NCBI RefSeq assembly: GCF_014192715.1
Contig: NZ_JACHYH010000007.1
Span: forward strand, 1-64,000
Reading direction: 5' to 3'
Source: Luteibacter sp. Sphag1AF
GTDB taxonomy: Bacteria; Pseudomonadota; Gammaproteobacteria; Xanthomonadales; Rhodanobacteraceae
Length of the DNA stretch: 64,000 nt
Positions 27,201 through 34,859 of this stretch are shown here, piece after piece (the first letter of the stretch is position 1; every line of letters starts with the position of its first letter). The notes beneath the pieces are model-generated. The model did not search any database and was not told the DNA's origin. It saw only the letters and a program-made list of their open reading frames with translations. Made by a program: the position numbers and the translations under genes.

Positions 27201-29460
27201 CGGCGTGAACAAGGTCTACGACGGCACACTGAGCTCGCAGGCCACCCTGGGCAGCGCCGACCTGGTGGCAGGTGATGACGTGAGCTTCACGTCGTTGTCC
27301 AACCTCTTCGCCGACAAGAACGTGGCCAACGGCATTGGTGTGACGGTCACCGGCATTGGCATGTCCGGCGCCAATGCGGGCAACTACTCACTGGGAAACA
27401 CGCTTGCCACGACGACGGCAAACATCACGCCTTACGTCATCAACCTCGTGGGCACGCGCGTTTACGATGCCACCACGACGGCCGCCGCGAACAAGTTCGG
27501 CAGCAACGGCGTGGTCGCGGGTGCGAATGGCGAAACGCTCACGCTCAGCGGTGCGGGCAACACGGCATCGCGCAACGTGGCCGGTTACAACCGCACGTCA
27601 TCGGGTACGGGTGACTTCGATCTGGGCACGCTGGCACTCACGGGCAACGGCAGCGCCCAGGCAGGCAACTACACGCTGGTTGGCGGCACCGATGCCTTCA
27701 CCATCACGCCCTATGCCCTGACCATCGGTGCGACGGCACAGGACAAGGTGTACGACGCGAACACGCTGGCGCAGGCCATGCTCGGGATCACCGGCCTGTT
27801 TGGGGGAGACTCGCTGACGGTGAGCTACGGCTCGGCCAATTTCGACACGAAGAATGTCGGAAGCAACAAGACCGTGGCCATCAACGGCATCGTGGTGGGT
27901 GGCGAAGACGCAGGAAACTACAGCTGGAACACCACCGCAACGACTACCGCCGCCGTCACGCCGAAGACGATCGTGGTGGATGCCAGTGGCTCGAACAAGG
28001 TGTATGACGGCAATGCGCTCGCCAGCGCAGGCCTGAGCTCCACGGGCATCATCGACGGCGACCAGGTGTCTTTCACGGGTGGCAGCACGCTGTACAGCGA
28101 CAAGAATGCCGCCAACAACAAGACGATCACGGTGGACGGCATCGCGGCGGCCGGTGATGACGCGGGCAACTACGTGTTCAACACGAGCGCGCAGACGAAG
28201 GGCAACATCACCCCGCGTGCGATCAATGGCGACATCGTTGCGGGCAGCAAGACCTATGATGGCAACGTGCACACATCCACCCAGGGTACGTTGACCGGCG
28301 TGCTGGATGGCGACACGGTATCCATGACCAGCCAGGGCTTGTTTGCCGACAAGAACGCCGGCAACAACAAGACGGTGAATGTCTCCGGTGCACTGACCGG
28401 TGACGATGCGGGCAACTACACGCTGACGACCAACGACACCACGACTGCCGATATCTACAGGGTAGTGCTCAACCTGTCCGGCACGCGCGTCTATGACGGT
28501 ACGGCTGTCGGGGGCGCGGCGATGTTCGGCAATATGGGCGTGATCGCGGGTATTGCGGGTGAATCGCTCACTGTGAGTGGCGCGGGTATCCTGGCGAGCA
28601 AGAATGTGGCCACGAATCGCGCGCTGGCCGACCTGGGCAGCCTGTCCCTGACCGGCAACGGGGCGACGCTTGCCGACAATTACACACTGCTGGGCGGTAC
28701 GCATGTCGCCACCGTGACGCCGCTGGCCATCACGGCCGGCATCACGGCCGACGACAAGGTGTACGACGGCAACACCTCGGCCATCACGCATGGCGTGCTG
28801 ACGGGCGTGATAGCGGGTGATGACCTCGCGCTCAGCACGTCGGGCCGGTTCGGCGACAAGAACGCTGCCAACGGCAAGACGGTGGGCGTGAACGGCAGCA
28901 TTTCCGGAGAGGACGCTGGCAACTACGTGCTGACGGTGAATCCGACCACGACGGCCAGCATCAGCAAACTCCAGGTCGCGGTGACGGCACAGGGCAACGA
29001 CAAATACTTCGACGGCAATGCGAAGGCCATCGTCAACCTCGGCTACACCGGCGTGCTGGCTGGCGACGTCATCGCGTTCGGCGCCACCTCTTCGCTGTTC
29101 AGTGACGCGATGGTAGGCGACGGCAAGGCGGTATCGGTCACCGGCATCTACGCCACGGGCGCGGATGCGGGCAACTACGCGTTCAACGAGGCGACCGACA
29201 CCACGGCCAGCATCAAGCAGAACTTCGGGCAGGGGCCGTCAGCCAATGCGCTGGCCCAGGTGGATGGCGTGCTCGGCCACGACGTGATCGCCACGCCGTA
29301 TGGCATGGCTGCGTACGTGACTTCAGGCCCGTACTCGGGCAACCACAAGAAGACCCGTCAGCCTGTCGAGAAGAACCTTCAGCGTGCCGACTTCCACTCA
29401 GGCCTCTCCTTGTCGGTGGTTGACGGCGGCGTGCGCCTGCCTGCGGATGCGCTGCATTGA
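21226..29460 (+). CDS. Giant two-partner-secretion exoprotein (TpsA) with MBG repeats
   Basis: 2744 residues. The start MNRIYRLCWNASTSQWVAASE is an extended signal peptide region typical of TpsA proteins, with cleavage near AAHAG (residue ~64). The haemagglutination-activity TPS domain follows, with INQNGAITTINQNSQHLSLNW, then GNLNANGQVWLINPNGVLFG, to about residue 330. A linker follows, and then 24 tandem MBG-type repeats from ~530 to ~2665. A short tail with KKTRQPVEKNLQRADFHSG ends the protein. It should be recognised by the partner pore encoded next and displayed or released as an adhesin. Function in adhesion or biofilm is inferred from the family. Confidence 0.92.
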   Translation: MNRIYRLCWNASTSQWVAASELARGSRPVASAGESKRAPRMAGIAAAVCLALGAAGAAHAGQTGGQIVSGAGSINQNGAITTINQNSQHLSLNWQTFDIGSNETVNFVQPGRDSIAVNRILGNSASEIYGNLNANGQVWLINPNGVLFGQGAQVNVGGLVASTLDTSDASLNSNTRTFSGNSKASVVNKGSIRAADGGYVAMLGNTVSNQGTISAQLGTVAMGGGSQVTLTFAGSQLMHMQVDRSTLNNLVENRQLVQADGGRVFMTAGAADALLASVVNNSGVVRAQTVENRNGEIVLLAGMTAGQINVGGTLDASAPNGGNGGTIETSGAFAHIGAASVNASAPHGKAGTWLIDPYDLTIDADAAATISGALNGGTNVTEQTTNSGTGGYGTPNAGGVGDINVNAAISWNNAAATLTLDAYRAINVNASINGAGRVVMKANGNGGNGNITLGSGATVAGGAGVTLTAANNFINQAGANALSSASGKWLVYSNNPTQDVRGGLAPQFIQYNAAAGATPLGTGNGFLYKVAPTVTITGLTGTVQKTYDGTTDATLSNGNFVSSGLINGDRFAAVSGTYGNKNAGNGILVTSPGSSAAYSFVDSTGVQIYGYGVAGGSVSGNIGLIDPRQLNIAIINNPTKTYNGTTTATLNSSNYLLSGLVAGESVTFGQPNSVGYDLADAGTRNVIANFVESNFVAGNGTLLSNYALPTTATGLGTINKAKVQLSGLLGNDKIYDGTLTASLDKTRATLFGVIAADTDDAILDSTAGAGLFANANVGSNKSVITTGFQLVGSKASNYDLVLPTDVTASITPRTLTISGISALSRSYDATYVAALALGGAMLNGLVDADSGNISLLTSGATGTFATRNVGNGIGVSTSGFSLSGSGSSNYKLTQPNDLSANITPAQLNISITGNPTRTYNGTANAALQSGDVTITGFQGAESGTVSQSAGATYASKNAGISLVTALLEPSDFSLGSDTLLSNYTFPTTITGNGTITKAPLLASLVNNPTKTYDGTTDATLNADNYQLFGFIAGEGATVTQTHGLYALADAGQRNVTVSLTDADFAVIGDTLLSNYDLPTVMTGMGTIIPKDVAGYITAGITGPTRAYNGSTLAALTSANFILYGFLNDDGATVNQTVGTFASKNVGKQAISATLDPSNFVANAGTNLANYHLPDMAYGTGEITKALLTASITGNPTKVYDGTTYLTLLPRNYIIDGFAPGEGADVVPSTSINYDTKNVGVNKQITALMAVTSFMPNSQTLLSNYELPTMAQGTGAILAAPLYVLGVTALNKTYDTTTGALLNSAGATLVGLVEADTGSVTLTRGTTGVFANADAGNGKAVTALGFSISGTESGNYVLQPVAGLTANINPYTLTINGVSAIGKIYDGSTIIGLNTAGATLSGVFASDAGNVNLDASGASGSVRSADAANGLNVTTSGFDLSGSRASNYRIDQVSGLTTDIGRRTITASITGNPSKPYDGSNSVTLTAGDYTLDGFIAGQGATVPQSSSAKYNSVNAGTGIGLQSTLSVSDFLAASGTNLSNYVLPTSASGVLGTITPFIINLTGTRVYDATIGANASLFTTGGTIAGVNNERLTLTGSGNLVTKNVGSQRAFLDLGTLALGNNTGSATNYTLVGGTDWVTITPATLNVTGTLAADKIYDQTLLAQLSGATLQGVLGSDAVTLGDALTGTFSSKDVGSRTVTTHMTVSGDDIGNYILQQPVGVSANITPKTINPSAIAQDKQYDGTIAATASVRSDGVFAGDTVNFASTTRTFDGKDVASGRTVTVSGITKSGGDAGNYVLSSTTTTTTASITPRVLNLSGGRVYDTTMGASANTLALGNLVAGETLLLSGSGALSSKNVGTYTASSGFGLGTLALGNNGAALASNYTLVGGTDTYTITPAALTVVGTVAADKIYDGNRNAVLSGSVLQGRLGSDDLVLQNADTGLFDTKDVGTGKAVTTSMTVGGDDAGNYVLTQPGNVTANITSKVIHVVASGVNKVYDGTLSSQATLGSADLVAGDDVSFTSLSNLFADKNVANGIGVTVTGIGMSGANAGNYSLGNTLATTTANITPYVINLVGTRVYDATTTAAANKFGSNGVVAGANGETLTLSGAGNTASRNVAGYNRTSSGTGDFDLGTLALTGNGSAQAGNYTLVGGTDAFTITPYALTIGATAQDKVYDANTLAQAMLGITGLFGGDSLTVSYGSANFDTKNVGSNKTVAINGIVVGGEDAGNYSWNTTATTTAAVTPKTIVVDASGSNKVYDGNALASAGLSSTGIIDGDQVSFTGGSTLYSDKNAANNKTITVDGIAAAGDDAGNYVFNTSAQTKGNITPRAINGDIVAGSKTYDGNVHTSTQGTLTGVLDGDTVSMTSQGLFADKNAGNNKTVNVSGALTGDDAGNYTLTTNDTTTADIYRVVLNLSGTRVYDGTAVGGAAMFGNMGVIAGIAGESLTVSGAGILASKNVATNRALADLGSLSLTGNGATLADNYTLLGGTHVATVTPLAITAGITADDKVYDGNTSAITHGVLTGVIAGDDLALSTSGRFGDKNAANGKTVGVNGSISGEDAGNYVLTVNPTTTASISKLQVAVTAQGNDKYFDGNAKAIVNLGYTGVLAGDVIAFGATSSLFSDAMVGDGKAVSVTGIYATGADAGNYAFNEATDTTASIKQNFGQGPSANALAQVDGVLGHDVIATPYGMAAYVTSGPYSGNHKKTRQPVEKNLQRADFHSGLSLSVVDGGVRLPADALH
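22820..29219 (+). repeat. 24 tandem MBG-type repeats within TpsA
   Basis: Each unit of roughly 70-110 residues carries K.YDGT or K.YDGN near its start, a GD or AGE turn, (D/S)KNVG, a GNY or SNY block and ends in ITP- or ITK-like boundaries. I count 24 such starts. At least three variants alternate: GNPTKTYNGTT-type, YDGN-type with DDAGNY, and GTRVYDATxxA-type. This suggests block duplication of multi-repeat units. Confidence 0.75.
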
Positions 29461-29510
29461 TGCGCGCGTTCCGCATGCGACAACTCTTTCCTATTTGATC
29501 TGGTTGACTG

Positions 29511-31190
29511 ATGAAAACGAGTGTATTTCCCAAGCGTGCCGCGAATGTTCTTGGCGCCTGCATCCTTCTGGCCATCGGCTCAGCCGCCACCGCCCAGGTG
29601 CGCGTGCCGCAGAGCGGCGACCTTCTGCGCCAGGTGGCACCTGCTCCGCAGCCGAAGAAGGCTGATGACACCGGTTTGCAGATGGCGCCGCAAAGCGCGG
29701 CGCAGCCTGTGGACAGCGCTCCGGTTCACGTCACCACCATTGAGGTGACGGGCGCCACGTTGCTGCCTGGGCCGGATCTGCACGCGCTGGTCGCCTCCGG
29801 AGAAGGCCAGGATCTGACGATTGGTCAGCTCAACGATCTCGCGGCGCGCATCACCGCGGCATATCGGGCACACGGCTATCCGCTGACGGTGGCCTATCTG
29901 CCGCCGCAGACACTGTCCGGTGGCACGGTGCGCATTGCCGTCCAGGAAGCCCGGCTGGGCAAGGTGATCCTGCAGAACCAGAGCAAGACGCACGATGGTC
30001 CGCTACAGGCAACGCTCGATCCGCTCAAGCCGGGCATGCCTGTGTCCGATCATGGCTTTGATCGCAGCCTGCTCCTGTTGGGCGACATTCCCGGTGTGCG
30101 CGAGAATTCGGTGTTGCGTCCGGGTGACGAGCCGGGCACATCCGATCTGCTGGTCAGTACAGAAGACCGTCCGCGCTATACCGGCACCGTTGGCCTCGAC
30201 GACTACGGCAACCGCTACACGGGCCGTGCCCGCATGTCCGGTTCCTTCAGCGTCAATGGGCTGTTCCACCAGGGCGACGTGCTGGATGCCTCGGCACTGA
30301 CGGCCGGTTCCAACATGAACTATGGCCGCCTTGGCTATCGCTATCTGCTGAACGGTCAGGGCACGGTGGTGGGTGCTTCGGTATCTGCGCTGGATTACAA
30401 GCTCAAGGGCGACCTCCGCGTGCTGGACGCACATGGCACGGCGCAGGTGGCCAGCGTGTTCATCAGCCAGCCGATCATCCGCTCCACTGATGGCAACCTG
30501 TATGGTCAGCTCGGCTACGACCGCCGACACCTGAATGATTCCATCGACATTGTGGGCCTGCGCACGCTCCGTCATACCAATGGGTGGACGGCGACGCTGG
30601 CAGGCGACCAGATTGATGCCCATGGCGTGACCAACTTCAGCGTCGCGGCGACATACGGGATGCTGGGCTTCAATGATTATCTGGCCGAGTTTATCGACGC
30701 CATCAGCGCACAGACGCGCGGCCATTATCTTAAGTACACGCTGTCGGCTGCGCGCCTGCAGGTGCTGTCTGAGAACAACGCGATCTATCTGGGCTTCTCC
30801 GGACAGTGGTCGAACAAGAACGTAGACACCGTCGAACAGTTCAGCCTCGGCGGCCCCAACAGCCTGCGCGGTTACGACACGGGCGTGATCGCCGGTTCGC
30901 AGGGACAGATGCTCAACCTTGAGTATCGCCGCACGCTGCATGTGGGCTTGCCTGGCACGCTGATCGCCACGGCGTTCCTGGACGGCGGCCGCGTCAGCAT
31001 CTACAAGGACCGTTTCGTGCCCGGCACCAACAACGTCCACATGCAGGACGTGGGCGTGGGCATGCGTTGGCAGAACGACGACCAGTGGTCGGTGAGCGCC
31101 GACCTGGCTCACCCGATCGGCGCCCGCCCGGAAATGGCTGGCGAGACCCGCAACCTGCGTTTGTGGCTGCAAGTCCAGAAAGGATTCTGA
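29511..31190 (+). CDS. ShlB/FhaC-type outer-membrane transporter (TpsB)
   Basis: 559 residues, 50 bp downstream of the TpsA gene. A signal peptide ending SAATAQ is followed by a proline/alanine-rich stretch. A POTRA domain runs at about residues 75-150 (VTTIEVTGATLLP and PLTVAYLPPQTLSGGTVRIAVQEARLGKV). The 16-strand barrel contains the lid-lock loop motif FSLGGPNSLRGYDTG near residue 445 and a terminal strand ending LWLQVQKGF. It forms the outer-membrane pore that exports the preceding exoprotein. The gene pair forms a classical two-partner secretion operon. Confidence 0.92.
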   Translation: MKTSVFPKRAANVLGACILLAIGSAATAQVRVPQSGDLLRQVAPAPQPKKADDTGLQMAPQSAAQPVDSAPVHVTTIEVTGATLLPGPDLHALVASGEGQDLTIGQLNDLAARITAAYRAHGYPLTVAYLPPQTLSGGTVRIAVQEARLGKVILQNQSKTHDGPLQATLDPLKPGMPVSDHGFDRSLLLLGDIPGVRENSVLRPGDEPGTSDLLVSTEDRPRYTGTVGLDDYGNRYTGRARMSGSFSVNGLFHQGDVLDASALTAGSNMNYGRLGYRYLLNGQGTVVGASVSALDYKLKGDLRVLDAHGTAQVASVFISQPIIRSTDGNLYGQLGYDRRHLNDSIDIVGLRTLRHTNGWTATLAGDQIDAHGVTNFSVAATYGMLGFNDYLAEFIDAISAQTRGHYLKYTLSAARLQVLSENNAIYLGFSGQWSNKNVDTVEQFSLGGPNSLRGYDTGVIAGSQGQMLNLEYRRTLHVGLPGTLIATAFLDGGRVSIYKDRFVPGTNNVHMQDVGVGMRWQNDDQWSVSADLAHPIGARPEMAGETRNLRLWLQVQKGF

Positions 31191-31201
31191 TTCTGAAAAA
31201 A

Positions 31202-31229
31202 ACTGTGGGAGGCAATTCGCTCCCACAGT
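31202..31229 (-). terminator. Rho-independent terminator for the minus-strand TonB receptor
   Basis: A perfect 10-bp stem (ACTGTGGGAG with CTCCCACAGT) has an 8-nt loop. On the minus strand it is followed by seven Ts (the A-run at 31195-31202), and it lies 8 bp past the receptor stop. It may also slow plus-strand transcripts from the TpsB gene. Confidence 0.85.
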
Positions 31230-31236
31230 GCGTATG

Positions 31237-33786
31237 TCAGAAGGTGTAAGTGGCGCCTATCTGGGCGAACCGGCCTACGAACTCATACAGTGACGGGTCG
31301 TAATAGCCGCGATAGGTGAACGTCCACACCGGGTCATACGGCGGTGCACGGTTGAGAAGGTTGTCAACGTTGGCGTAGAGCTTCCAGTGAGGGAAGCCGG
31401 TGTAGCTCACTGACATGTTGTACACGCTGTAGGAGGGAGCATGGGAGCCGGCAACAATCACCTGCTTGTACGGGCCGGTGTATTGCCAGGTCAGCTTCGT
31501 GGTCCAGTGGCTTCTCGTCCAGCTCAGATCCGTGTTGCCCTTCCAGCGTGGCAACGCGCCGCCGAACACCGTGTCATTCGCACCGTTGTTGCCTGCGAAG
31601 TCCGAGACGATGCTGTCGGGAATCTTGAAGTGCCACACATAGGCCCAGTCGCCGGAGAGCGCGAACGTGCCTGAGTGAGTCGGTATGGCCTGGCGGAACG
31701 TCGTTTCAAAGCCCTCGGTGTGAAGGTAAGACATGTTGGCGTAGGGCAGGGCGTAGAACGGCTGCCCCGGGTTGGCCTCTACTTCTTTCACGATGTTGAG
31801 CTGACTGATGACGTTGCTGACGTTGATCTTGTACCAGTCAAAGCCGATGTCGGTGTTGACGGTGGGCGAGTACTGAAAACCGACGTTGTAGTTGCGGGTC
31901 TTTTCCGGTTGCAGGTCCGGATTGCCGACGAAGTACTCGTTGATGTTCTGGTTGCCGACCGCCTGATAGGTGACGCTGCCTTTGCCATCCAGCTCGATGA
32001 GGGTGGGCGCGCGAAAGCCGAGGTTGTACGACGCGTAGAAGGTCAACGGCTCGACCGGCTGATAACGCAGCGCAATGCGTGGCGAGAACACTCCGCCGAA
32101 GTCGTTGTAGTGGTCGTATCGTCCCGACTGGCTGAGCGAAAGCGTGCTCAGCAGCGGGACATCCACCTGGTAGTAGGCCGCCGCAACGTTGCGCTGTCCG
32201 TTCACCGCCTGCGTGTATGGGTTCACGAAATCCAGCGAGCCTGGGCCGATGTACTCGCTTTGATGCTGAAACTGCGCGCCAAAGCCTATACCGACATCGC
32301 CTGCCGGCAACGCGAACAGATTCGTCGTGGACAGTGTCGCGTCCAGCGAGTCAAGGCGTGACGTGGCGTGGTCACGCGAGGTGCCAAAGAGCCCGGGCAA
32401 CGTGTTGAACGTAGCCGGATCGAACGTGCTCATCGTCACGCTGTTCAGATAGTTCTGCACGACCGCAGCGTTGATCTGATGGGTATAGGCGTTGGTCGCG
32501 TTGCTTTCGGAGTGGCCATAGGATGCCGCCCAATCCCAGTCACCCCATGTCGGCGTGGTGAACGAGCCGCGCGCACCGGCCAGGATGCGATAGAAATCGG
32601 ACGACGTGTTGACCGCCTGCGCACCCGGAAAATAATACGTCAGCGGTGTTCCATCGACCGTGGGCGCAAACGGCGCGTAGCCCGTTCCGGCCACGTGATA
32701 GAGCGACGGAACCAGCGCATCGGCACCAAAGCCCGCCAGTCCTGAGTTGAGCGTGGTGGTGTTGTGGCTGCCCCACAGGTCGACAAACGCAATGTTGTAG
32801 TCACTGAGTTTGAAATCCGCGTGGACCTTGAGGGAACGGCGTTCTGCCTGCGCGGCGAGTGATTGCGCATCGGCGCCATTGCGCGAGCACACGGTGCCTT
32901 GGGACTTCGTCTGCAGATTGTTGTCTGCCGGCGTGGCCGTGGAACCCGGCCCGCATTGCGCCAATGCCTGAGGGCCTTCGGGCGTACTCCAGAACGAGCT
33001 GGGTTGCGCAAAGAATCCGCCATTGAGGCCACTGTAATCCTGGCTTCGGGTGATATCACGCTGTGCGAGCGAGATGCCGCTCTGCCGGTAGTAGCTGAGC
33101 GCGGCCGTGACGTTGTAGCGGTCCTTTTGCAGGTCGCCAAAGCCACCCAGCACGCTCAGGTTCGTGGTGCCCTGGCCGCCGTGCTGCGCGCCGCCGACGC
33201 TTCCGTCTACCTGTACGCCCTGATAGTCCTTCTTCGTGATGATGTTGACGACGCCGGCAATGGCATCGGACCCGTATTCGGAGACGCCACCGGTTTTCAC
33301 GATCTCGATGTGGTCAATCGCGTCAAGCGGCAACGTGTTGAGGTCGAAGAACGTATCGGTGCCGCCCGAAGCGAAGCCATAGGGTGCGGCGCGCTGGCCG
33401 TCGATCAGTACCAGCGTGTATTTCACGCTCAGGCCGCGCAGTGCCATGCCGGTAGCGCCCGGCGACTGGTTGAGTACCGTGCTTTCGTTGTAGCTGCTTC
33501 CAGAATTGGCGCTGTTGTTGCGCAGGTAGTCGGCCACCGTGGCAGCTCCACTTTCCTGGATGGTTTTTGCCGTAACGGTCTGCACCTGGTTATAGCCCGT
33601 CTTGTCCGAGCTTTTGATCAGCGATCCGGTGACCTGCATGCCTTCCAGCTGTGCGGGGGCACTATCGGATGCTGTCTGCGCGATGGGCTGGTTCTGTGCA
33701 AAAGCGGGTGTGGCGAATAGTGCCGTGAGCGCGACGTTCGCCGCGATGATGTTCCGGACGGCGACGGTCAATGTCTTGTGTTTCAT
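31237..33786 (-). CDS. TonB-dependent outer-membrane receptor
   Basis: 849 residues with a long signal peptide (VALTALFATPAFA) and a TonB-box-like segment LEGMQVTGSLI. The plug shows VQTVTAKTIQESG, MALRGLSVKYTLVLIDGQR and IEIVKTGGVSEYGSDAIAGVVNI. The barrel shows YNLGFRAPTLIELDG and LQPEKTRNYNVGF and ends GRFAQIGATYTF. It is the last gene of a minus-strand stretch that also holds a SpeD-like gene and several micro-genes, although a 200-bp gap suggests it may have its own promoter. The ligand is unknown. Confidence 0.9.
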   Translation of the reverse strand: MKHKTLTVAVRNIIAANVALTALFATPAFAQNQPIAQTASDSAPAQLEGMQVTGSLIKSSDKTGYNQVQTVTAKTIQESGAATVADYLRNNSANSGSSYNESTVLNQSPGATGMALRGLSVKYTLVLIDGQRAAPYGFASGGTDTFFDLNTLPLDAIDHIEIVKTGGVSEYGSDAIAGVVNIITKKDYQGVQVDGSVGGAQHGGQGTTNLSVLGGFGDLQKDRYNVTAALSYYRQSGISLAQRDITRSQDYSGLNGGFFAQPSSFWSTPEGPQALAQCGPGSTATPADNNLQTKSQGTVCSRNGADAQSLAAQAERRSLKVHADFKLSDYNIAFVDLWGSHNTTTLNSGLAGFGADALVPSLYHVAGTGYAPFAPTVDGTPLTYYFPGAQAVNTSSDFYRILAGARGSFTTPTWGDWDWAASYGHSESNATNAYTHQINAAVVQNYLNSVTMSTFDPATFNTLPGLFGTSRDHATSRLDSLDATLSTTNLFALPAGDVGIGFGAQFQHQSEYIGPGSLDFVNPYTQAVNGQRNVAAAYYQVDVPLLSTLSLSQSGRYDHYNDFGGVFSPRIALRYQPVEPLTFYASYNLGFRAPTLIELDGKGSVTYQAVGNQNINEYFVGNPDLQPEKTRNYNVGFQYSPTVNTDIGFDWYKINVSNVISQLNIVKEVEANPGQPFYALPYANMSYLHTEGFETTFRQAIPTHSGTFALSGDWAYVWHFKIPDSIVSDFAGNNGANDTVFGGALPRWKGNTDLSWTRSHWTTKLTWQYTGPYKQVIVAGSHAPSYSVYNMSVSYTGFPHWKLYANVDNLLNRAPPYDPVWTFTYRGYYDPSLYEFVGRFAQIGATYTF

Positions 33787-33989
33787 GGTTCACCCAAAAA
33801 ATGCTTGGTGTTGGTTCTTCCGGACACAGCGCCGCCTGCAGTCGGTGCATACGCATCGGCTGTTGGGGAAGGCGCGGGTGCGCAAATCATTTGTCCTGCC
33901 GCGATGGCAAGGAGCGAAGGGAAATCAGGCGGTCTGGAACTGGAGAGTCGGGAAGCTCCCCTCTCGTGGAAGTGGCTGGGCGGGTTCGG

Positions 33990-34421
33990 TTACACGACGC
34001 GTCTTGCCTGACTCAGGCGCAATACCTCCGTGGGCGCACGGGGCGTGCGTCCCTGTGCATTCGCGGCGGGCGTGTTTCCAACACGATGGAGCAATGCCCG
34101 CATCGGGCGGAACTCGTCGCGAATCCCGTCAAACAGCTGCATGGCCGCGCTGATGGTGGCCGTATCGCCCTGGCTGACGAAAAGGTCGGCCTTCACGATG
34201 CTGGTGTCCGGTACGGTGCGCAGCACCACGTGAATGCCGTTGCCGGTCATGGCACCGATCACACCGTGCGTGGCATTGAGGGTGAAGTAGTCGTAGCTGA
34301 TCGGCAGGTGCCGCCGGGTGACGTGTCGCATGCAACGTGCCTGGATGGCGCGGGGATCCGCCAGTACGTGGCGTGCGACGTCGCAATCAAACCATTCGCC
34401 GATGAAATGGATGTTCTTCAT
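33990..34421 (-). CDS. SpeD-like protein without AdoMet decarboxylase catalytic residues
   Basis: 143 residues. The first 110 align by eye with class 1B S-adenosylmethionine decarboxylases: HFIGEWFDCD at the start, a central GVIGAMTGNGIHVVLRTVPD, then ADLFVSQGD. In the Thermotoga enzyme Ser63 forms the pyruvoyl group and His68 and Cys83 take part in catalysis. Here the same positions carry Ile63, Arg68 and Ser83, while His64, Pro71 and Asp79-Leu-Phe are kept. It therefore should not self-process or decarboxylate. It may have a binding or regulatory role. It sits downstream of several micro-genes and upstream of a TonB receptor. Alignment is from memory of the family. Confidence 0.6.
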   Translation of the reverse strand: MKNIHFIGEWFDCDVARHVLADPRAIQARCMRHVTRRHLPISYDYFTLNATHGVIGAMTGNGIHVVLRTVPDTSIVKADLFVSQGDTATISAAMQLFDGIRDEFRPMRALLHRVGNTPAANAQGRTPRAPTEVLRLSQARRVV

Positions 34422-34468
34422 GAGTGTTTTTCGCTGCGTGCCGACGGTTGCCGCCGGCCAGGGAATGG

Positions 34469-34492
34469 GCCGGTCGCCTCAAGGCGACCGGC
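34469..34492 (-). promoter_or_regulatory. Strong hairpin between micro-gene and SpeD-like gene
   Basis: A perfect 10-bp stem (GCCGGTCGCC with GGCGACCGGC) closes a 4-nt loop. It lies between the 60-residue gene (stop at 34508) and the SpeD-like start (34421). No T-run follows on either strand, so it may be an RNA-stability or processing element, not a simple terminator. Confidence 0.5.
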
Positions 34493-34507
34493 GTCCTGTT
34501 TGTCCGA

Positions 34508-34690
34508 TCAGATCGACGGGCGTCTTGTGCGGATCGCATGGCGAAGACGCGCAGAAGCTCGCCACAGTCCGCTGATGACAGTTGGCGCACGGCGTGGCGC
34601 AGGTGTGCGGCAGGCGAAGTAGACGTTGAGCAGGCGGTCAGGCGTGCGCATCGGCTGGCGCGCCTGGCGAAGGAAGGAAATGAATGTCAT
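34508..34690 (-). CDS. Micro-protein, 60 residues, arginine-rich
   Basis: The ATG at 34690 has AAGGA 9 nt upstream. The product opens MTFISFLRQARQPMRTPD, has one cysteine, and ends in a strongly basic tail (ARLRHAIRTRRPSI). No family is recognised. It is one of a row of small minus-strand genes with ribosome binding sites. Coding status rests on the start signal and context only. Confidence 0.4.
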   Translation of the reverse strand: MTFISFLRQARQPMRTPDRLLNVYFACRTPAPRRAPTVISGLWRASARLRHAIRTRRPSI

Positions 34691-34743
34691 GGGCTCGGTC
34701 CTTAAGTGTTTGCCGCATGGGGCAACACGGACGCGAGCCGGCG

Positions 34744-34836
34744 TCAGGTCGTGATGGCCTGAGCAGGAGGCGTAACGTGCGTGTCCACGCGACGAGGAAT
34801 GAAAGTGTCGCTATCGGGCTCTGGAGGAGGTCGCAT
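34744..34836 (-). CDS. Micro-protein, 30 residues, proline-rich
   Basis: A 30-codon frame opens MRPPPEPDSDTFIPRRVD and ends PPAQAITT, with AAGGA about 9 nt upstream of the ATG. It starts 23 nt after the stop of the 105-residue gene and ends 53 nt before the start of the 60-residue gene. It is probably part of the same transcript if translated. Short length makes this tentative. Confidence 0.3.
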   Translation of the reverse strand: MRPPPEPDSDTFIPRRVDTHVTPPAQAITT

Positions 34837-34859
34837 AGAGCGGGGTTCCTTTGGGCGGA

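Noticed and set aside
27598-28791. 397-codon frame opposite the MBG repeats
   Set aside because: Its repetitive sequence is simply the reverse complement of the MBG array.
22820-29219. Regular DNA repeats that could suggest a CRISPR array or satellite
   Set aside because: The period is over 200 bp, the repeats are in frame, degenerate and encode MBG domains.
30003-31226. Long 407-codon frame opposite the TpsB transporter
   Set aside because: Antisense to a well-supported gene and over its terminator; composition is that of a shadow frame.
33778-34011. 77-codon plus-strand frame between the TonB receptor and the SpeD-like gene
   Set aside because: It starts inside the receptor's leader, has no ribosome binding site and looks random.
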